Positions 7,718 to 18,487 of a DNA stretch of 64,000 nucleotides are shown piece by piece. The notes beneath the pieces are model-generated. The model was not told the origin of the DNA, did not search any database, and saw only the letters and a list, made by a program, of their open reading frames with translations. Made by a program: the position numbers and the translations under genes. The DNA comes from an uncultured Desulfatiglans sp. (GTDB taxonomy: Bacteria; Desulfobacterota; DSM-4660; Desulfatiglandales; Desulfatiglandaceae), in NCBI GenBank assembly GCA_900498135.1, contig LR026961.1, positions 315,226 to 379,225 of the forward strand. The letters run 5' to 3'. Within the stretch, counting starts at the first letter, position 1. Each line of letters begins with the position of its first letter.

Positions 7718-9391
7718 TTATGCCGGCTTTTTCTGAATGCGGTACTGCTGCCCGATAGAGAGAACGTTGTTCACCAGCCAGTACAGGACCAGGCCCGAGG
7801 GGAAATTGATAAACATGAAGGTAAAGATCAGCGGCAGAAACATCATGATCTTGGCCTGGGCGGGATCTCCCGGAGTCGGAGTCATCTTCTGCTGAATGAA
7901 CATCGAGGCCCCCATCAGCAATGTGAGCACTGGTATACCATACGGCGGGGTCATAAACGGGATAGCGAAAGAAAAACTGAACAGACGATCAGGCGCTGAC
8001 AGGTCGTTTATCCAGAAAAAAAACGGCGCATGCCTCAATTCAATAGAACTTCCCAGAAGCCTGAACAGTGCAATGAACACCGGGATTTGTATAATCATGG
8101 GCAGGCACCCGCTCATCGGGTTGACCTTGTAGGTCTTATAGAGCCCCATCATCTCCCGATTCATCATCTCTTTGTTGTCTTTGTATTTTTCTCTGATCTT
8201 GGCCAGGCGCGGCTGGAGCTTTTGCATCTCTTTCATGGACTTGTAGCTCTTGTGCGTCAGCGGCCAAAAGAGGATCTTCACGAGGATCGTGAGCAGGATG
8301 ATCGAAAAACCATAGTTGTGGATATACTGATTGAAAAATCTGAGGAGGTGGAGGAGGGGCTTGGCGATGATATCGGTCCAGCCGAAGTCGACCACCCGGT
8401 CGAGGTCGCGGCCTGCCTCCTCGAGGCTTCCGAGATCCCGCGGACCCAGATAGAGGCCGTATTTCGCAGAGGCCGCCTGGCCCGCTCCGACCGTCACCGC
8501 GGATGGAACGTAGACGCCCTGCAGCCATCCGTTCGCCAGCATTTCAGCCTGAACCCGCCCCTCCGTCAGCGGCTCGGGGGGCAGCAAGGCCCTCATGAAA
8601 TAATCGTCTTCATAAGCCAGCCAGTTGATATGGCCATTGAACTGTTTCTGCTCGGAAGGATCCTCCAGCTTCACCTCTTCGAGGCTTCTGTCCTGATACA
8701 AGACCAGCCCGACATAGCTGTAGTATCCCTTCTTTTCCTTCGGCGGAACGGCCGTCAGCCCCGCTTTGAACGCGCCGGTCACAGGAGCGGTGCCCTCGTT
8801 CCTGACCTCGCTTTCGACATCGACGGCATACGATCCAGCGCTGAACCGGTAAACCTGCCTGTGGACCAGGCCCTCTGGCGTGCGGCGCTCGAAGACCACC
8901 TCCTGGGTCCCTCCCCCCTCGGTCAGCGTCAGGCTGTCAACGCCCACTTCGAAGGCCAGGTTCCGATCCACGGAGAGGACTGGATCTCCGAACTGGACCC
9001 CCGTAAAATCTCCCGCACCCGACATGTAGCGCAGCAGCTCGATCCATGGCGACTCGGGGGAGTTTGTCTCGCGGTACCGCTTCAGCTTGAAGCTCTTGAA
9101 GGTGGGGCCCACATTGGTCATCACCGCGCGATACAGGGGGGTTTCGATCACAACCTCCTTCTGCGCGATCTGCCCGCCTGGGTCTGCGGGCGGCTGGGGC
9201 CCGGCAGAAGGCGCAACGGGTTGGGGAACCGCCGGATCGACCGCCTGCGTTTCCGCAGGGGCAGACAAAGCACTTTCGGCCGCCGGTTCACTTTGCGCAG
9301 GTCTTTCCTCCTCCTTCGGAGCAAAGAGAAGCGACCACCCGATCAGCACAACGAAGGATAAAACGAATGCCAGTATCGTTCTTTTTTCCAT
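7718..9391 (-). CDS. yidC: Membrane protein insertase YidC
   Basis: A 557-residue insertase of the long gram-negative type. It has an N-terminal membrane segment (MEKRTILAFVLSFVVLIGW), a Pro/Ala-rich linker, a periplasmic beta-sandwich domain (about 80-330) and the conserved five-segment core from about 340 (YGFSIILLTILVKILFWPLT, MSGCLPMIIQIPVFIALF, FINFPSGLVLYWLVNNVLS). The ATG at 9391 is preferred to an upstream frame because the family begins with MEKRTxxA. It sits between yidD and jag. Confidence 0.96.
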   Translation of the reverse strand: MEKRTILAFVLSFVVLIGWSLLFAPKEEERPAQSEPAAESALSAPAETQAVDPAVPQPVAPSAGPQPPADPGGQIAQKEVVIETPLYRAVMTNVGPTFKSFKLKRYRETNSPESPWIELLRYMSGAGDFTGVQFGDPVLSVDRNLAFEVGVDSLTLTEGGGTQEVVFERRTPEGLVHRQVYRFSAGSYAVDVESEVRNEGTAPVTGAFKAGLTAVPPKEKKGYYSYVGLVLYQDRSLEEVKLEDPSEQKQFNGHINWLAYEDDYFMRALLPPEPLTEGRVQAEMLANGWLQGVYVPSAVTVGAGQAASAKYGLYLGPRDLGSLEEAGRDLDRVVDFGWTDIIAKPLLHLLRFFNQYIHNYGFSIILLTILVKILFWPLTHKSYKSMKEMQKLQPRLAKIREKYKDNKEMMNREMMGLYKTYKVNPMSGCLPMIIQIPVFIALFRLLGSSIELRHAPFFFWINDLSAPDRLFSFSFAIPFMTPPYGIPVLTLLMGASMFIQQKMTPTPGDPAQAKIMMFLPLIFTFMFINFPSGLVLYWLVNNVLSIGQQYRIQKKPA

Positions 9392-9549
9392 GTTCAAAGC
9401 TCTTTGGTTTCCGAGGCGCCACCAGGGCCTTTCGCCGGCCGGACCGGGGCTGCTCCTGCGGGGCGGGGATTCAAACGGGATATAGGCAGGAACCGCAAAC
9501 GGCCGCGCGCTCTCCACGCCTGCCTTCAGACAAAATCATCCGATTCGGG

Positions 9550-9816
9550 TCAAACCAGAGGGTCATAGCCGCCTGGGTGGAAAGGATGGCACTTCAGGAT
9601 CCTCAGAAGGGCCAGAATGCCCCCTTTTACGACCCCATACTTCATGAAGGCATCCCGGGCATAAGACGAACAGGTTGGATAAAAACGGCAGGAAGGAGGC
9701 CACAAAGGCGAGAGAAAACGCTGATAACACCCGATCAAGCCTACCGGGATATACCGGGCATTAAACAAACAATTCCTTATCGAAAAAGATCTCCTCAAGC
9801 TCTTCAACAACCTCAA
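9550..9816 (-). CDS. yidD: Membrane protein insertion efficiency factor YidD
   Basis: A small protein (88 residues with this start) with the full YidD signature: [27 protein letters not shown] with conserved cysteines, and [23 protein letters not shown]. It helps YidC insert inner-membrane proteins. The ATG at 9816 overlaps rnpA by 56 bp. A TTG at 9768, overlapping the rnpA stop, would give a more typical length of about 72 residues and may be the true start. Confidence 0.9.
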   Translation of the reverse strand: MRLLKSLRRSFSIRNCLFNARYIPVGLIGCYQRFLSPLWPPSCRFYPTCSSYARDAFMKYGVVKGGILALLRILKCHPFHPGGYDPLV

Positions 9817-10111
9817 AGAGGCTCAGGCTGCCAGCTTCCTTCTTCGCGATGATCAGAACATCATAGCCCCGGGGAAATTCGACCTTGTGCAGCCTGAAAA
9901 ATTCGCGCATCAGGCGTTTGGCGCGATTCCGCTGAACGGCGTTGCCTGTCCTTCTGCTGGCCGTGACCCCCAACCGTGTGCATCCCAGCCCATTTCGCAG
10001 GCACTTGACAACAAAATGCCTGCTTTGCCGGCGCTTCCCCAACTGATCGACATGGATAAAATCCGGTCGGGCCAATAACCTTTCGTTTTTCGGCAGGGAA
10101 AAATCGCCCAT
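9761..10111 (-). CDS. rnpA: Ribonuclease P protein component
   Basis: A 116-residue basic protein with the RNase P signature [10 protein letters not shown] at residues 61-70, preceded by [13 protein letters not shown]. It assists the RNase P RNA in tRNA 5' maturation. It lies directly after rpmH, the near-universal bacterial arrangement, and overlaps the start of yidD. The RNase P RNA gene itself is not in the window. Confidence 0.96.
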   Translation of the reverse strand: MGDFSLPKNERLLARPDFIHVDQLGKRRQSRHFVVKCLRNGLGCTRLGVTASRRTGNAVQRNRAKRLMREFFRLHKVEFPRGYDVLIIAKKEAGSLSLFEVVEELEEIFFDKELFV

Positions 10112-10145
10112 ACCTGAACCGCAGAGGGCCGGATCGACAAGGCCC

Positions 10146-10280
10146 CTATACGGTTAAACGCTTGCGGCCTTTCGCCCTGCGACGCCTCAAGACGTTGATC
10201 CCGCCCCGTGTTTTCATGCGGGCCCTGAAGCCATGAGTCCGTGCTTTCTTGATATTGCTGGGTTGATAGGTCCTCTTCAT
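10146..10280 (-). CDS. rpmH: 50S ribosomal protein L34
   Basis: A 44-residue protein beginning [20 protein letters not shown] and ending RKRLTV, which is the L34 consensus. It is first in the minus-strand operon that continues into rnpA, and has a strong promoter pair about 225 bp upstream. The stop TAG occupies 10146-10148. Confidence 0.97.
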   Translation of the reverse strand: MKRTYQPSNIKKARTHGFRARMKTRGGINVLRRRRAKGRKRLTV

Positions 10281-10502
10281 GATTCCTCACCATCTGCTAT
10301 GGAGATGAACGGTATTCCCCGTCCGGAAGCGCCTGACGGGAACATGCCTGCCGACAACAGGTCAGGAAGCCCCGGATGCTGCATTGGAAGCCAGATGGAC
10401 AGATCGATCTCCGGCTCGGCTGCGATCCCCCATGACCCGGCCCGAACACTTCAATCCAGGTCTCCTGCGGGGGCTTCCCGAACGATTCTAAAGTAAATGG
10501 TT

Positions 10503-10531
10503 ATTTAAGCATCCACTCTTGAAGATGTCAA
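10503..10531 (-). promoter_or_regulatory. Promoter of the rpmH operon
   Basis: On the minus strand TTGACA (complement of 10526-10531) and TTAAAT (complement of 10503-10508) are spaced 17 bp apart. The predicted leader to rpmH is about 215 nt. Confidence 0.65.
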
Positions 10532-10558
10532 GGCAAATCATTTTGGCCATTTTTGTGT

Positions 10559-10587
10559 TTGATCATTCATGCAATTTCCTTTAATAA
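10559..10587 (+). promoter_or_regulatory. Promoter of the mreB cluster
   Basis: TTGATC (10559-10564) and TAATAA (10582-10587) are spaced by 17 bp, 40 bp before mreB. It diverges from the rpmH promoter, with the two -35 boxes about 27 bp apart. Confidence 0.6.
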
Positions 10588-10609
10588 GATAGGATTGAAG
10601 TGCCGCTGA

Positions 10610-11665
<1,056 letters not shown>

Positions 11666-11723
11666 CCGGTCTGCCGGTCTCCCCTCTCGAAAAAGACTTT
11701 TTGACCCTTGTCCGAAGCGAAGC

Positions 11724-11976
11724 GCCGAGATTGACCAAAAAGACCATTTCCGGATAAAATCTAGATCGTATCCATCCGGAAATGATTTCCCGGTAGAACC
11801 CAGTTTGGAAATGATTCCCCGGTAGAACCCAGTTTCCAATCCGGAAATGAGGATTTTTGGCCAATATCAAGGAAATCGAGCGTTTGCGCGGAGGCGACCT
11901 GTCGGTCGCCGCACAAGCAAACGCGCAGATTGACGCCGAGATTGGCCAAAAAGACCATTTCCGGATGGAATCCAAA
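11724..11976. repeat. Intergenic modular palindromic repeat, copy B
   Basis: This copy fills most of the mreB-mreC gap (11666-12060). It has a core at about 11833-11975 (TTTCCAATCCGGAAATGAGG..., a GGCGACC/GGTCGCC hairpin, ...CATTTCCGGATGG) preceded by two or three truncated end units in tandem (CATCCGGAAATGATT..., GGTAGAACCCAGTTT twice). Each half mirrors the other imperfectly. Its orientation is opposite to copy C. Confidence 0.85.
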
Positions 11977-12060
11977 TAGCTTGCTGAGAGCATTTATGAC
12001 CGGTGCCCTGCCGAGAAAAGCGCCTCATTGTACTGAACCGAATCGGAATGCCTGGATGCT

Positions 12061-12909
12061 GTGAGCTTTTTTCGCAGAATTTGGATATGGATTTTTTTTC
12101 TGGCCTTCGTCCTGTTCCTCTTTTCATCGAGCCCGAACAGCGGCAACAGCTGGAATACGCTTGAAAGGCTGTTCGTCGAGATTACCGCCCCTCTTCAGAA
12201 TTTCTTCACCCGGACGGTCCAGGCGACCAAGGATTTCTGGCTCGACTATTTCTATCTTGTCGATGTGCGTCAGGAAAACGAGCGTTTCAAAGCCGAAATC
12301 CAATCTCTCAGGATGGAGAATCAGCGTTATCGGGAGATGGCGGCCGGCTATGAGCGCCTGCAGAACCTGCTCCAATTCCGGCGCACCATCGACCATCCGG
12401 TTCTCGCCGCCCGTGTGATCGGTCGTGATCCGAGCGGCTGGTTCAAGTCCATCATCATCGACAAGGGGGCAAAAGACGGGTTGACCATCAGCATGCCCGT
12501 GGTCAACGGCGACGGTCTTGTGGGGCGTATCGTAGCCCTTTCACCCCATTATGCCCAAGTTCTTCTCCTGATCGATCAGAACAGCGCCGTGGACATCCTC
12601 ATCCTGCCGTCACGGGACCGGGGAATCCTGCGTGGGCAATCTTCGGAAGCCTGTCGGTTGGACTACGTCGCAAAGGCTTCGAACGTCCGGGAAGACGATC
12701 CGGTTATCACCTCCGGGCTCGCGGGCGTCTTTCCCAAAGGCATCCCGGTCGGCCATGTCCTGACCGTTGCGGAGCCCCGCGGCGAGCTGTTCAAAAAGGT
12801 CACCGTCAAAACCGCTGTTGATTTTTCGAAGCTCGAAGAAGTGCTGGTCATTTTGAGACCCAGGGAGGAAGAAACATCCATCTTCAGGAACGAGCAAACA
12901 GACAAGTAG
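12061..12909 (+). CDS. mreC: Rod shape-determining protein MreC
   Basis: A 282-residue bitopic protein with one N-terminal membrane segment (residues 6-25), a coiled coil (about 65-105, RQENERFKAEIQSLRMENQRYREM) and the MreC beta-domain (IGRDPSGWFKSIIIDKGAKDGL, MPVVNGDGLVGRI, DDPVITSGLAGVFPKGIPVG). It links the cytoplasmic MreB filaments to the periplasmic synthases. GTG is the best start. The downstream mreD begins two bases after its stop. Confidence 0.95.
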   Translation: MSFFRRIWIWIFFLAFVLFLFSSSPNSGNSWNTLERLFVEITAPLQNFFTRTVQATKDFWLDYFYLVDVRQENERFKAEIQSLRMENQRYREMAAGYERLQNLLQFRRTIDHPVLAARVIGRDPSGWFKSIIIDKGAKDGLTISMPVVNGDGLVGRIVALSPHYAQVLLLIDQNSAVDILILPSRDRGILRGQSSEACRLDYVAKASNVREDDPVITSGLAGVFPKGIPVGHVLTVAEPRGELFKKVTVKTAVDFSKLEEVLVILRPREEETSIFRNEQTDK

Positions 12910-12911
12910 TA

Positions 12912-13430
12912 TTGCACACCTTTCTTTGGCTCCTTGGTCTGACCTACACCCTTCTGAGGGGGGACCTCGCCGAACGTTTCGACGTCCTTTTTTCCCACCT
13001 GGACATCCTGACGGTCCTGACGGTCTATGCCTTCCACGCCTTCGGGGCTGTGTCCGCAGGCGTGTTCGCCCTTGCGCAGGGGCTCTGCATGGATCTTTTC
13101 AGCCATGGGAAGGCAGGCCTCTTTCCTCTCTTGTATCTCACCACGGTGGCAGCCGTAGCTGTTCTTCGGCGTCTTTTCGAACTCGGGAACCCCAAAGGCC
13201 AGGTGATCATCTGCACCGCGGCGGAAATCTGCATTCATACCGTTCGAGCGTTTCTCTTCATCCTGCTCTTCCCGGCACTCTCCCCCTCGTTTCAATCCTT
13301 CTTGAACTCAGCCCTGATTTCTGCCACCATGACAGGGCTGTCAGGGCCGATCATCTTCCTCCTGCTTGACCGGCTGAGCGCCGTCCTGACGAAAAGCGCC
13401 GCCAGCGGGCCGAATGGGAAGATCGGGTGA
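12912..13430 (+). CDS. mreD: Rod shape-determining protein MreD
   Basis: A 172-residue hydrophobic protein with five or so membrane segments and the MreD feature GAVSAGVFALAQGLCMDLFSHGKAG near the middle. It starts with TTG two bases after mreC and is translationally coupled. MreD completes the MreBCD elongasome module. Sequence identity in this family is always low, so the call rests on hydropathy, the GxxxxLxxDLF-type motif and position. Confidence 0.88.
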   Translation: MHTFLWLLGLTYTLLRGDLAERFDVLFSHLDILTVLTVYAFHAFGAVSAGVFALAQGLCMDLFSHGKAGLFPLLYLTTVAAVAVLRRLFELGNPKGQVIICTAAEICIHTVRAFLFILLFPALSPSFQSFLNSALISATMTGLSGPIIFLLLDRLSAVLTKSAASGPNGKIG

Positions 13431-13508
13431 CGTCTGCCTGCCGGCTGAGCAGCGCCCTGCCGCTTCGTTTCAACCGAACATCGAACAGATGATGGAGAAG
13501 CAATCGAT

Positions 13509-15380
13509 TTGCACACGTTCGGGTCTGATTCCACCTCTGCTAAAACTCTGCACCGGCATATCCGGATTGCAATGGTGCTGGCGTTTTCGGCCTTCGCCGT
13601 GCTGATGCTGCGGCTGTGGTTCCTGCAGATCCTGCAGGGGCCGACGTTCAGGGAAAAATCCGAGAACAATCGTATCCGGCTCCGCGATATCGCTCCTTTC
13701 CGGGGGATGATCCTCGACCGCAACGGAGAGGTCCTGGCCGACAACAGGCCGGCGTATGATCTTTACTTCATCCCTGAAGAGGTTCAAGACCAGGACCGGC
13801 TTTTGAACGAACTGTCTCAAATGACGGGTCTCGATCCGCTCAAGGCGCGAGCTGCCATCGACAAGACGGGCGCCCGATACCCCTTTCTGCCCGTCTGCCT
13901 CATCCGTGACATGCAGCGCGATCAATTGGCGAAGGTGGAAACGCATCTTTATGACATGCCAGGCCTGTTCATCCAGGTGCAGCCCCAGCGGCACTATGTC
14001 TGGGATGACTTCGCCACCCATCTCATCGGATACGTCGGCGAAATCACCGAACAACAACTGAAAAGCGGTCGTTTTGCCGATAACAAGGCAGGAGATCTCA
14101 TCGGAAAATCCGGCATCGAAGCCCGCTGGCAGACCCATTTGGGCGGCGTCCGGGGCGGCGAACAGGTGGAGGTCGACGCCTCGGGCCGCCAGATCAGGGT
14201 GGTTTCCCGCAAGGCCCCCCTTCCAGGGGCCAACGTCCACCTCACCATCGACCGCAGGCTTCAGACCGTCGCAGAAGATTGCCTCGCGGATAAGACGGGG
14301 GCCATCGTGGCGCTGGACCCGACCAGCGGCCAGGTTCTGGCGCTCGCGAGCAGCCCCGATTACGACCCGAACGTTTTTGTGGGCGGCATCGACAGGACCC
14401 TCTGGAAGGCCATGATCAGTGCGGAATCGAGCCCCCTGCAAAACAGGGCCCTGTGCGGTCAATATCCACCGGGATCCATATTCAAGATCGTCGTCGCCCT
14501 GGCCGGACTTCAGGAAGGGCTGATAACCCCTTCCGAGAGGATCTTCTGCAACGGTGTGTACGCCATAGGAAATTACAAATACCGCTGCTGGAGGCGGCAG
14601 GGGCACGGCCACGTGGACCTGCACCAGGCCCTCGTGCAGTCGTGTGATGTCTATTTCTACCTTCTCGGCAAAAAGCTGGGCATCGAACGGATCGCGCGCT
14701 ATGCGCGTGCTTTCGGGCTGGGGCAGACAACCGGCTTCGACGCAGGGGACGAAAAGACAGGATTGATCCCCGACAACGAATGGAAGAAAAAAACCTACGG
14801 CGTATCCTGGCAACTGGGGGAAACCCTGATCTCATCCATAGGACAAAGCTTCGTCCTCGTGACCCCGATCCAGATGGCCACCCTCTTTTCAGCCGTCTTC
14901 AACGGCGGCGTCATTTATCAACCGCAGGTCACGAAAGAGGTGGTCGGCAGGAACAACGAAACGATTTTCCGGTTCGAACCGGTGGCCAAACAGAAGGTGC
15001 CCATCGACAAAGCCCATCTCGAACGGGTCAAGCAAGCCCTGGTCGGTGTGGTCGAAGGTCCGCGGGGCACCGGGTCACAATGCAGGATCGAGGGATGTTC
15101 CGTTGCTGGCAAAACCGGAACCGCTCAGGTTATAGCCCTTGAAAAAGCCAAACATTATGAAGACGAATCGGACATCCCCTGGCGGTACAGGGACCATGCG
15201 TGGTTCGTGGCCGTCGCACCGGCCGAGGATCCCAGAATTGCGGTAGCCGTTCTCGTCGAGCACGGGGGCCATGGTGGAAGCGCGGCCGCCCCGCTGGCCA
15301 AAACGGTGATCGAATCCTATCTGGAATCCCCCATGCGATCCGCCGGCGAAACCGGCAGACCGAAGGATATATCAGGTTAA
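13509..15380 (+). CDS. mrdA: Penicillin-binding protein 2 (elongation transpeptidase)
   Basis: A 623-residue class B PBP that cross-links peptidoglycan during side-wall growth. It has a membrane anchor at about 18-40, a pedestal domain starting RLRDIAPFRGMILDRNG, and a transpeptidase domain with SIFK at 323-326 (catalytic Ser323), SCD at 378-380 (the SxD form usual in PBP2) and KTGT at 535-538. The TTG start has GGAGAAG 10 bases upstream. rodA starts three bases after its stop, so the glycosyltransferase-transpeptidase pair is coupled. Confidence 0.95.
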   Translation: MHTFGSDSTSAKTLHRHIRIAMVLAFSAFAVLMLRLWFLQILQGPTFREKSENNRIRLRDIAPFRGMILDRNGEVLADNRPAYDLYFIPEEVQDQDRLLNELSQMTGLDPLKARAAIDKTGARYPFLPVCLIRDMQRDQLAKVETHLYDMPGLFIQVQPQRHYVWDDFATHLIGYVGEITEQQLKSGRFADNKAGDLIGKSGIEARWQTHLGGVRGGEQVEVDASGRQIRVVSRKAPLPGANVHLTIDRRLQTVAEDCLADKTGAIVALDPTSGQVLALASSPDYDPNVFVGGIDRTLWKAMISAESSPLQNRALCGQYPPGSIFKIVVALAGLQEGLITPSERIFCNGVYAIGNYKYRCWRRQGHGHVDLHQALVQSCDVYFYLLGKKLGIERIARYARAFGLGQTTGFDAGDEKTGLIPDNEWKKKTYGVSWQLGETLISSIGQSFVLVTPIQMATLFSAVFNGGVIYQPQVTKEVVGRNNETIFRFEPVAKQKVPIDKAHLERVKQALVGVVEGPRGTGSQCRIEGCSVAGKTGTAQVIALEKAKHYEDESDIPWRYRDHAWFVAVAPAEDPRIAVAVLVEHGGHGGSAAAPLAKTVIESYLESPMRSAGETGRPKDISG

Positions 15381-15383
15381 AGC

Positions 15384-16487
15384 ATGATCGACCGCAGACT
15401 CATTCAGAACTTCGATTGGCTCCTGCTCCTCATGATTGCAGGCATCGCCGTCATGAGTATTGCCAACCTTTACAGCGCCACTTACGCCGTGCGGGACATC
15501 GGAGGGTCTCAGGTCTTCTACAAACAGATCTACTGGTTCCTGATCGGGTTCAGCTTCCTGCTGATCATGACGACCTTCAACTACACCCATTTGGAACGTT
15601 TTGCCTATCCTGCCTACGCGATATCCATCCTGCTTCTGGTCCTCGTTCTGTTGGTGGGCAAAGTCACTTCGGGTTCCCAACGCTGGATCGCCCTCGGGCC
15701 AATCACGTTCCAACCCTCGGAATTTGCGAAGTTCGCGCTCGTCCTGGTTCTGGCCAAATTCATTGGTGATCGGGGAATGCAGAGAAGCTACCATTTGAGA
15801 GATCTCTGGCAGCCCCTCCTCCTGATCGCCCTGCCTGCAGCCCTGATTCTCAAGGAGCCCGATCTCGGAACGGCACTCCTCCTGGTTGCAGTGGGCGGAT
15901 CCATGATCCTGGTAGTCGGTATTCATTGGAAATCCTTACTGATTATTCTCTGCTCCACCATGGCCGCAGCCCCACTGATCTGGATGAAGCTGAAGCCCTA
16001 CCAGCAAACCCGAATACTGACCTTCCTCAACCCGGACCTGGACCCGCTGGGATCGAGTTACCACATCAATCAATCCAAGATTGCGATCGGGTCCGGGCTT
16101 TTCTGGGGCAAGGGTTTCCTTCACGGCACCCAGACGCGGCTCCACTTTCTGCCGGAACAGCACACAGACTTCGCCTTTTCGGTGCTGGCCGAGGAATGGG
16201 GCCTTCTCGGAGCTGGTTTTCTGCTGATGTTCTACCTCGGCATCATCATCTGGGGTCTGATGATCGCCGCCAATTCACGGGACCGGTTCGGTTCCGTGCT
16301 GGCCATCGGGATCGTGGCCATCGTCTTCTGGCAGGTCCTGATCAATGTCGGCATGGTGACGGGGATCCTGCCCGTCGTGGGCATTCCCCTGGTCCTCTTC
16401 AGCTACGGGGGCTCATCCCTCGTCACCACCATGATCCTGCTCGGGCTGCTGATGAACATCAGCATGCGCCGGTTCATGTTTCAATAG
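15384..16487 (+). CDS. rodA: Rod shape-determining glycosyltransferase RodA
   Basis: A 367-residue SEDS protein with about ten membrane segments. Characteristic segments are GSQRWIALGPITFQPSEFAKFALVL, KEPDLGTALLL, HFLPEQHTDFAFSVLAEEWG and the late VGIPLVLFSYGGSSLVTTM. SEDS proteins polymerise lipid II and work with the class B PBP encoded just upstream. It ends the mre-mrd group. Confidence 0.96.
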   Translation: MIDRRLIQNFDWLLLLMIAGIAVMSIANLYSATYAVRDIGGSQVFYKQIYWFLIGFSFLLIMTTFNYTHLERFAYPAYAISILLLVLVLLVGKVTSGSQRWIALGPITFQPSEFAKFALVLVLAKFIGDRGMQRSYHLRDLWQPLLLIALPAALILKEPDLGTALLLVAVGGSMILVVGIHWKSLLIILCSTMAAAPLIWMKLKPYQQTRILTFLNPDLDPLGSSYHINQSKIAIGSGLFWGKGFLHGTQTRLHFLPEQHTDFAFSVLAEEWGLLGAGFLLMFYLGIIIWGLMIAANSRDRFGSVLAIGIVAIVFWQVLINVGMVTGILPVVGIPLVLFSYGGSSLVTTMILLGLLMNISMRRFMFQ

Positions 16488-16595
16488 AATGAGAACCTTT
16501 CATCCCCGAACGGACATCTTCAACCTTGCAAGGCAGGCGCGCCGCGGTTTTCCGCACAATCCAACGCGTTTTTCCGGCCGGATCCGGAGCTGACG

Positions 16596-17378
16596 ATGCC
16601 GCCCTCTTCCCGCAAGAAACAGTCCCCTTTCAGAGCTGCAGGGGCAAATGATCCCCGCCCGGAGGTCCGGCGGATGTTCAGTGAAATTTCGGCCCGCTAC
16701 GACCTGATGAACCGGCTGATGACCTTTGACCGCGATCGGGGTTGGAAGCGCGAGGTCATCCGGCGCGCGCGCCTGCAATCGGGGCACCGCCTGCTGGATG
16801 TCGGAACAGGAACGGGAGGCATCGCCTTCGAGGCCCAGAAAAGCTGCCGGGAGGTCACTATCACGGCCGTGGATTTTACCCGGCCCATGCTCGAGATAGG
16901 CCGTGCACGCGATCGGAAATACACGATATCCTGGTGTCAGGCCGACGCATTGCACCTTCCCTTCGGGGATGCGGCCTTCGATGCCGTCACCTCGGGCTAC
17001 CTCGTTCGAAACGTCCCCGACCCCTTGCGGGCTTTCGAAGAGCAGATCCGCGTCCTCAAGCCGGGGGGGCGTGTGGTATGCCTCGATACATCCCCGCCGC
17101 CGCCAGGGCCGCTTGCGCCTTTCATCCGCTTCTATCTGCGGCGCGTCATCCCGTTCCTCGGAGAGGTCATTGCGGGCAACCGTTCGGCTTACACCTATCT
17201 CCCCGAAACGACCCAAGCCTTCTTCGAACCCGCACGCCTCGCCGCCCTCATGCGCGAGGCCGGCTTCGAGCGCATCTCATACCGGCAATTCATGTTCCGC
17301 ACGATTACGGTTCATACCGGCGAACGCCCTCTCGCACGTCGAGCCTCAGGACCTCATCGCGGGAAAAACCGCCTATGA
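16596..17378 (+). CDS. UbiE/MenG-family class I methyltransferase
   Basis: A 260-residue SAM methyltransferase. It has the UbiE/COQ5 pattern VRRMFSEISARYDLMNRLMTFDRDRGWKRE, motif I LLDVGTGTGG, DALHLPFGDAAFDAVTSGYLVRNVPDPLRAFEE, and the LKPGGRVVCLDTSPP segment. In anaerobes the likely substrate is demethylmenaquinone (MenG). No other quinone genes are adjacent, so the exact substrate is inferred. A GGAG site lies nine bases before the ATG. Its end overlaps the convergent ADP-ribosylglycohydrolase-like gene by six bases. Confidence 0.85.
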   Translation: MPPSSRKKQSPFRAAGANDPRPEVRRMFSEISARYDLMNRLMTFDRDRGWKREVIRRARLQSGHRLLDVGTGTGGIAFEAQKSCREVTITAVDFTRPMLEIGRARDRKYTISWCQADALHLPFGDAAFDAVTSGYLVRNVPDPLRAFEEQIRVLKPGGRVVCLDTSPPPPGPLAPFIRFYLRRVIPFLGEVIAGNRSAYTYLPETTQAFFEPARLAALMREAGFERISYRQFMFRTITVHTGERPLARRASGPHRGKNRL

Positions 17379-18284
17379 AGCAAGGATGCCTTCGATCAGC
17401 CTCAGCAGGTGATCGCGGCGCCGCATCCCTGTTATCCAGGCCTCCGGCACCCCTTGCATCCCGTTATGCGCCCCAAGCACCAAACCCACCAGCATGCCGC
17501 GGCCGGCGCTGTCGCCTCCGCCCATGACGCCCTGAACCAGGGCCTCCTTCAGGTTGTCCGGATATTTCTCGATCAAGTGGATCACACCCGGAAACGCCTC
17601 CGGGGCGTGGCAGCTCTGACCGAAAGCGAGGATCGCCTTGACGCTCTCTTTTCCGACCGATCCACGGCCTTGCTGAACCCACTTCTCGATCGCGGACCCG
17701 GTGTAATGTTCTTTCACCACATCGGAGATCGCATCTCCTGGGGTCTGTCCATGGAGAATCGCGTGCACCACGCGGGCGAAAAACTCGGCGCCCTCGACGG
17801 TCCAGTGATCGGCATGGGTCATGCGGGTCTGCTCCCTGGCGGATGCCACGAGGGCGTCGAGATCATCCGCATACAGGCAGACAAGCGGGGCGATGCGTGC
17901 TGCCCCGGCCAGGTCGTTTGAAGGGGAGCCGGGGTCGCGCCAGGTCTTTCCCTCCGCATAGCGTGAAAGGGTCATCCGGGTGGCCTGATCCACATATCCT
18001 TCATAGCCGTTGAACAAGGCACGCCAGCGCTCGGAGAAATCCCGCAGGTCAAACCGATTGAGGTCCGCCAGCGATTCGAGCAGCACCAGCATCTGGTCCC
18101 CGTAGTGCGTGAAATCCCCTTTCGTCTTTGTCGGATGGAAGGAATCGGGCGACGGCCCGAGCAAATTCTCGATCCGCCCGAAGCGCTTCAGGATCTGATC
18201 CGTGTCGTAGATCCAATGTGCACCGAGCGCCAGTGCATCCCCCGCAAAAGACGCCAAAACAGCCGCCTTGGATCGCTCCTTCAT
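17373..18284 (-). CDS. ADP-ribosylglycohydrolase family protein, variant metal site
   Basis: A 303-residue protein of the ADP-ribosylglycohydrolase/crystallin-J1 superfamily: AAVLASFAGDALALGAHWIYD at the start and VMGGGDSAGRGMLVGLVLGA near the end. The usual TDDT metal-ligand motif is replaced by FTHYGDQM, and the C-terminal GGDxDT reads GGGDSAG. A two-magnesium hydrolase site is therefore doubtful, and the true substrate may not be ADP-ribose. The ATG at 18284 has GGGGGG-AAA as binding site; the longer frame has none. Confidence 0.78.
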   Translation of the reverse strand: MKERSKAAVLASFAGDALALGAHWIYDTDQILKRFGRIENLLGPSPDSFHPTKTKGDFTHYGDQMLVLLESLADLNRFDLRDFSERWRALFNGYEGYVDQATRMTLSRYAEGKTWRDPGSPSNDLAGAARIAPLVCLYADDLDALVASAREQTRMTHADHWTVEGAEFFARVVHAILHGQTPGDAISDVVKEHYTGSAIEKWVQQGRGSVGKESVKAILAFGQSCHAPEAFPGVIHLIEKYPDNLKEALVQGVMGGGDSAGRGMLVGLVLGAHNGMQGVPEAWITGMRRRDHLLRLIEGILAS

Positions 18285-18487
18285 ATGAATTTCCCCCCTT
18301 TGCCGGATGGGTGCCAATCATTTCATCCCAAACGTCGATTCACCTGCAACGCTATGGATACATCCTTGCCGTCGGGTATTCCCCATGATATCGAGGAGCA
18401 TCCGGGACCCGCTGCTGAGCGCCCGCGCCCGCTCGGGGCGACCTCATTCCGGCCGGTCGCGGTACGGCCGATACGGGCCTCGACCCG

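Noticed and set aside
11724-11976. CRISPR array
   Set aside because: Repeated units are palindromic, unequal in length and not separated by unique spacers; no cas genes are present.
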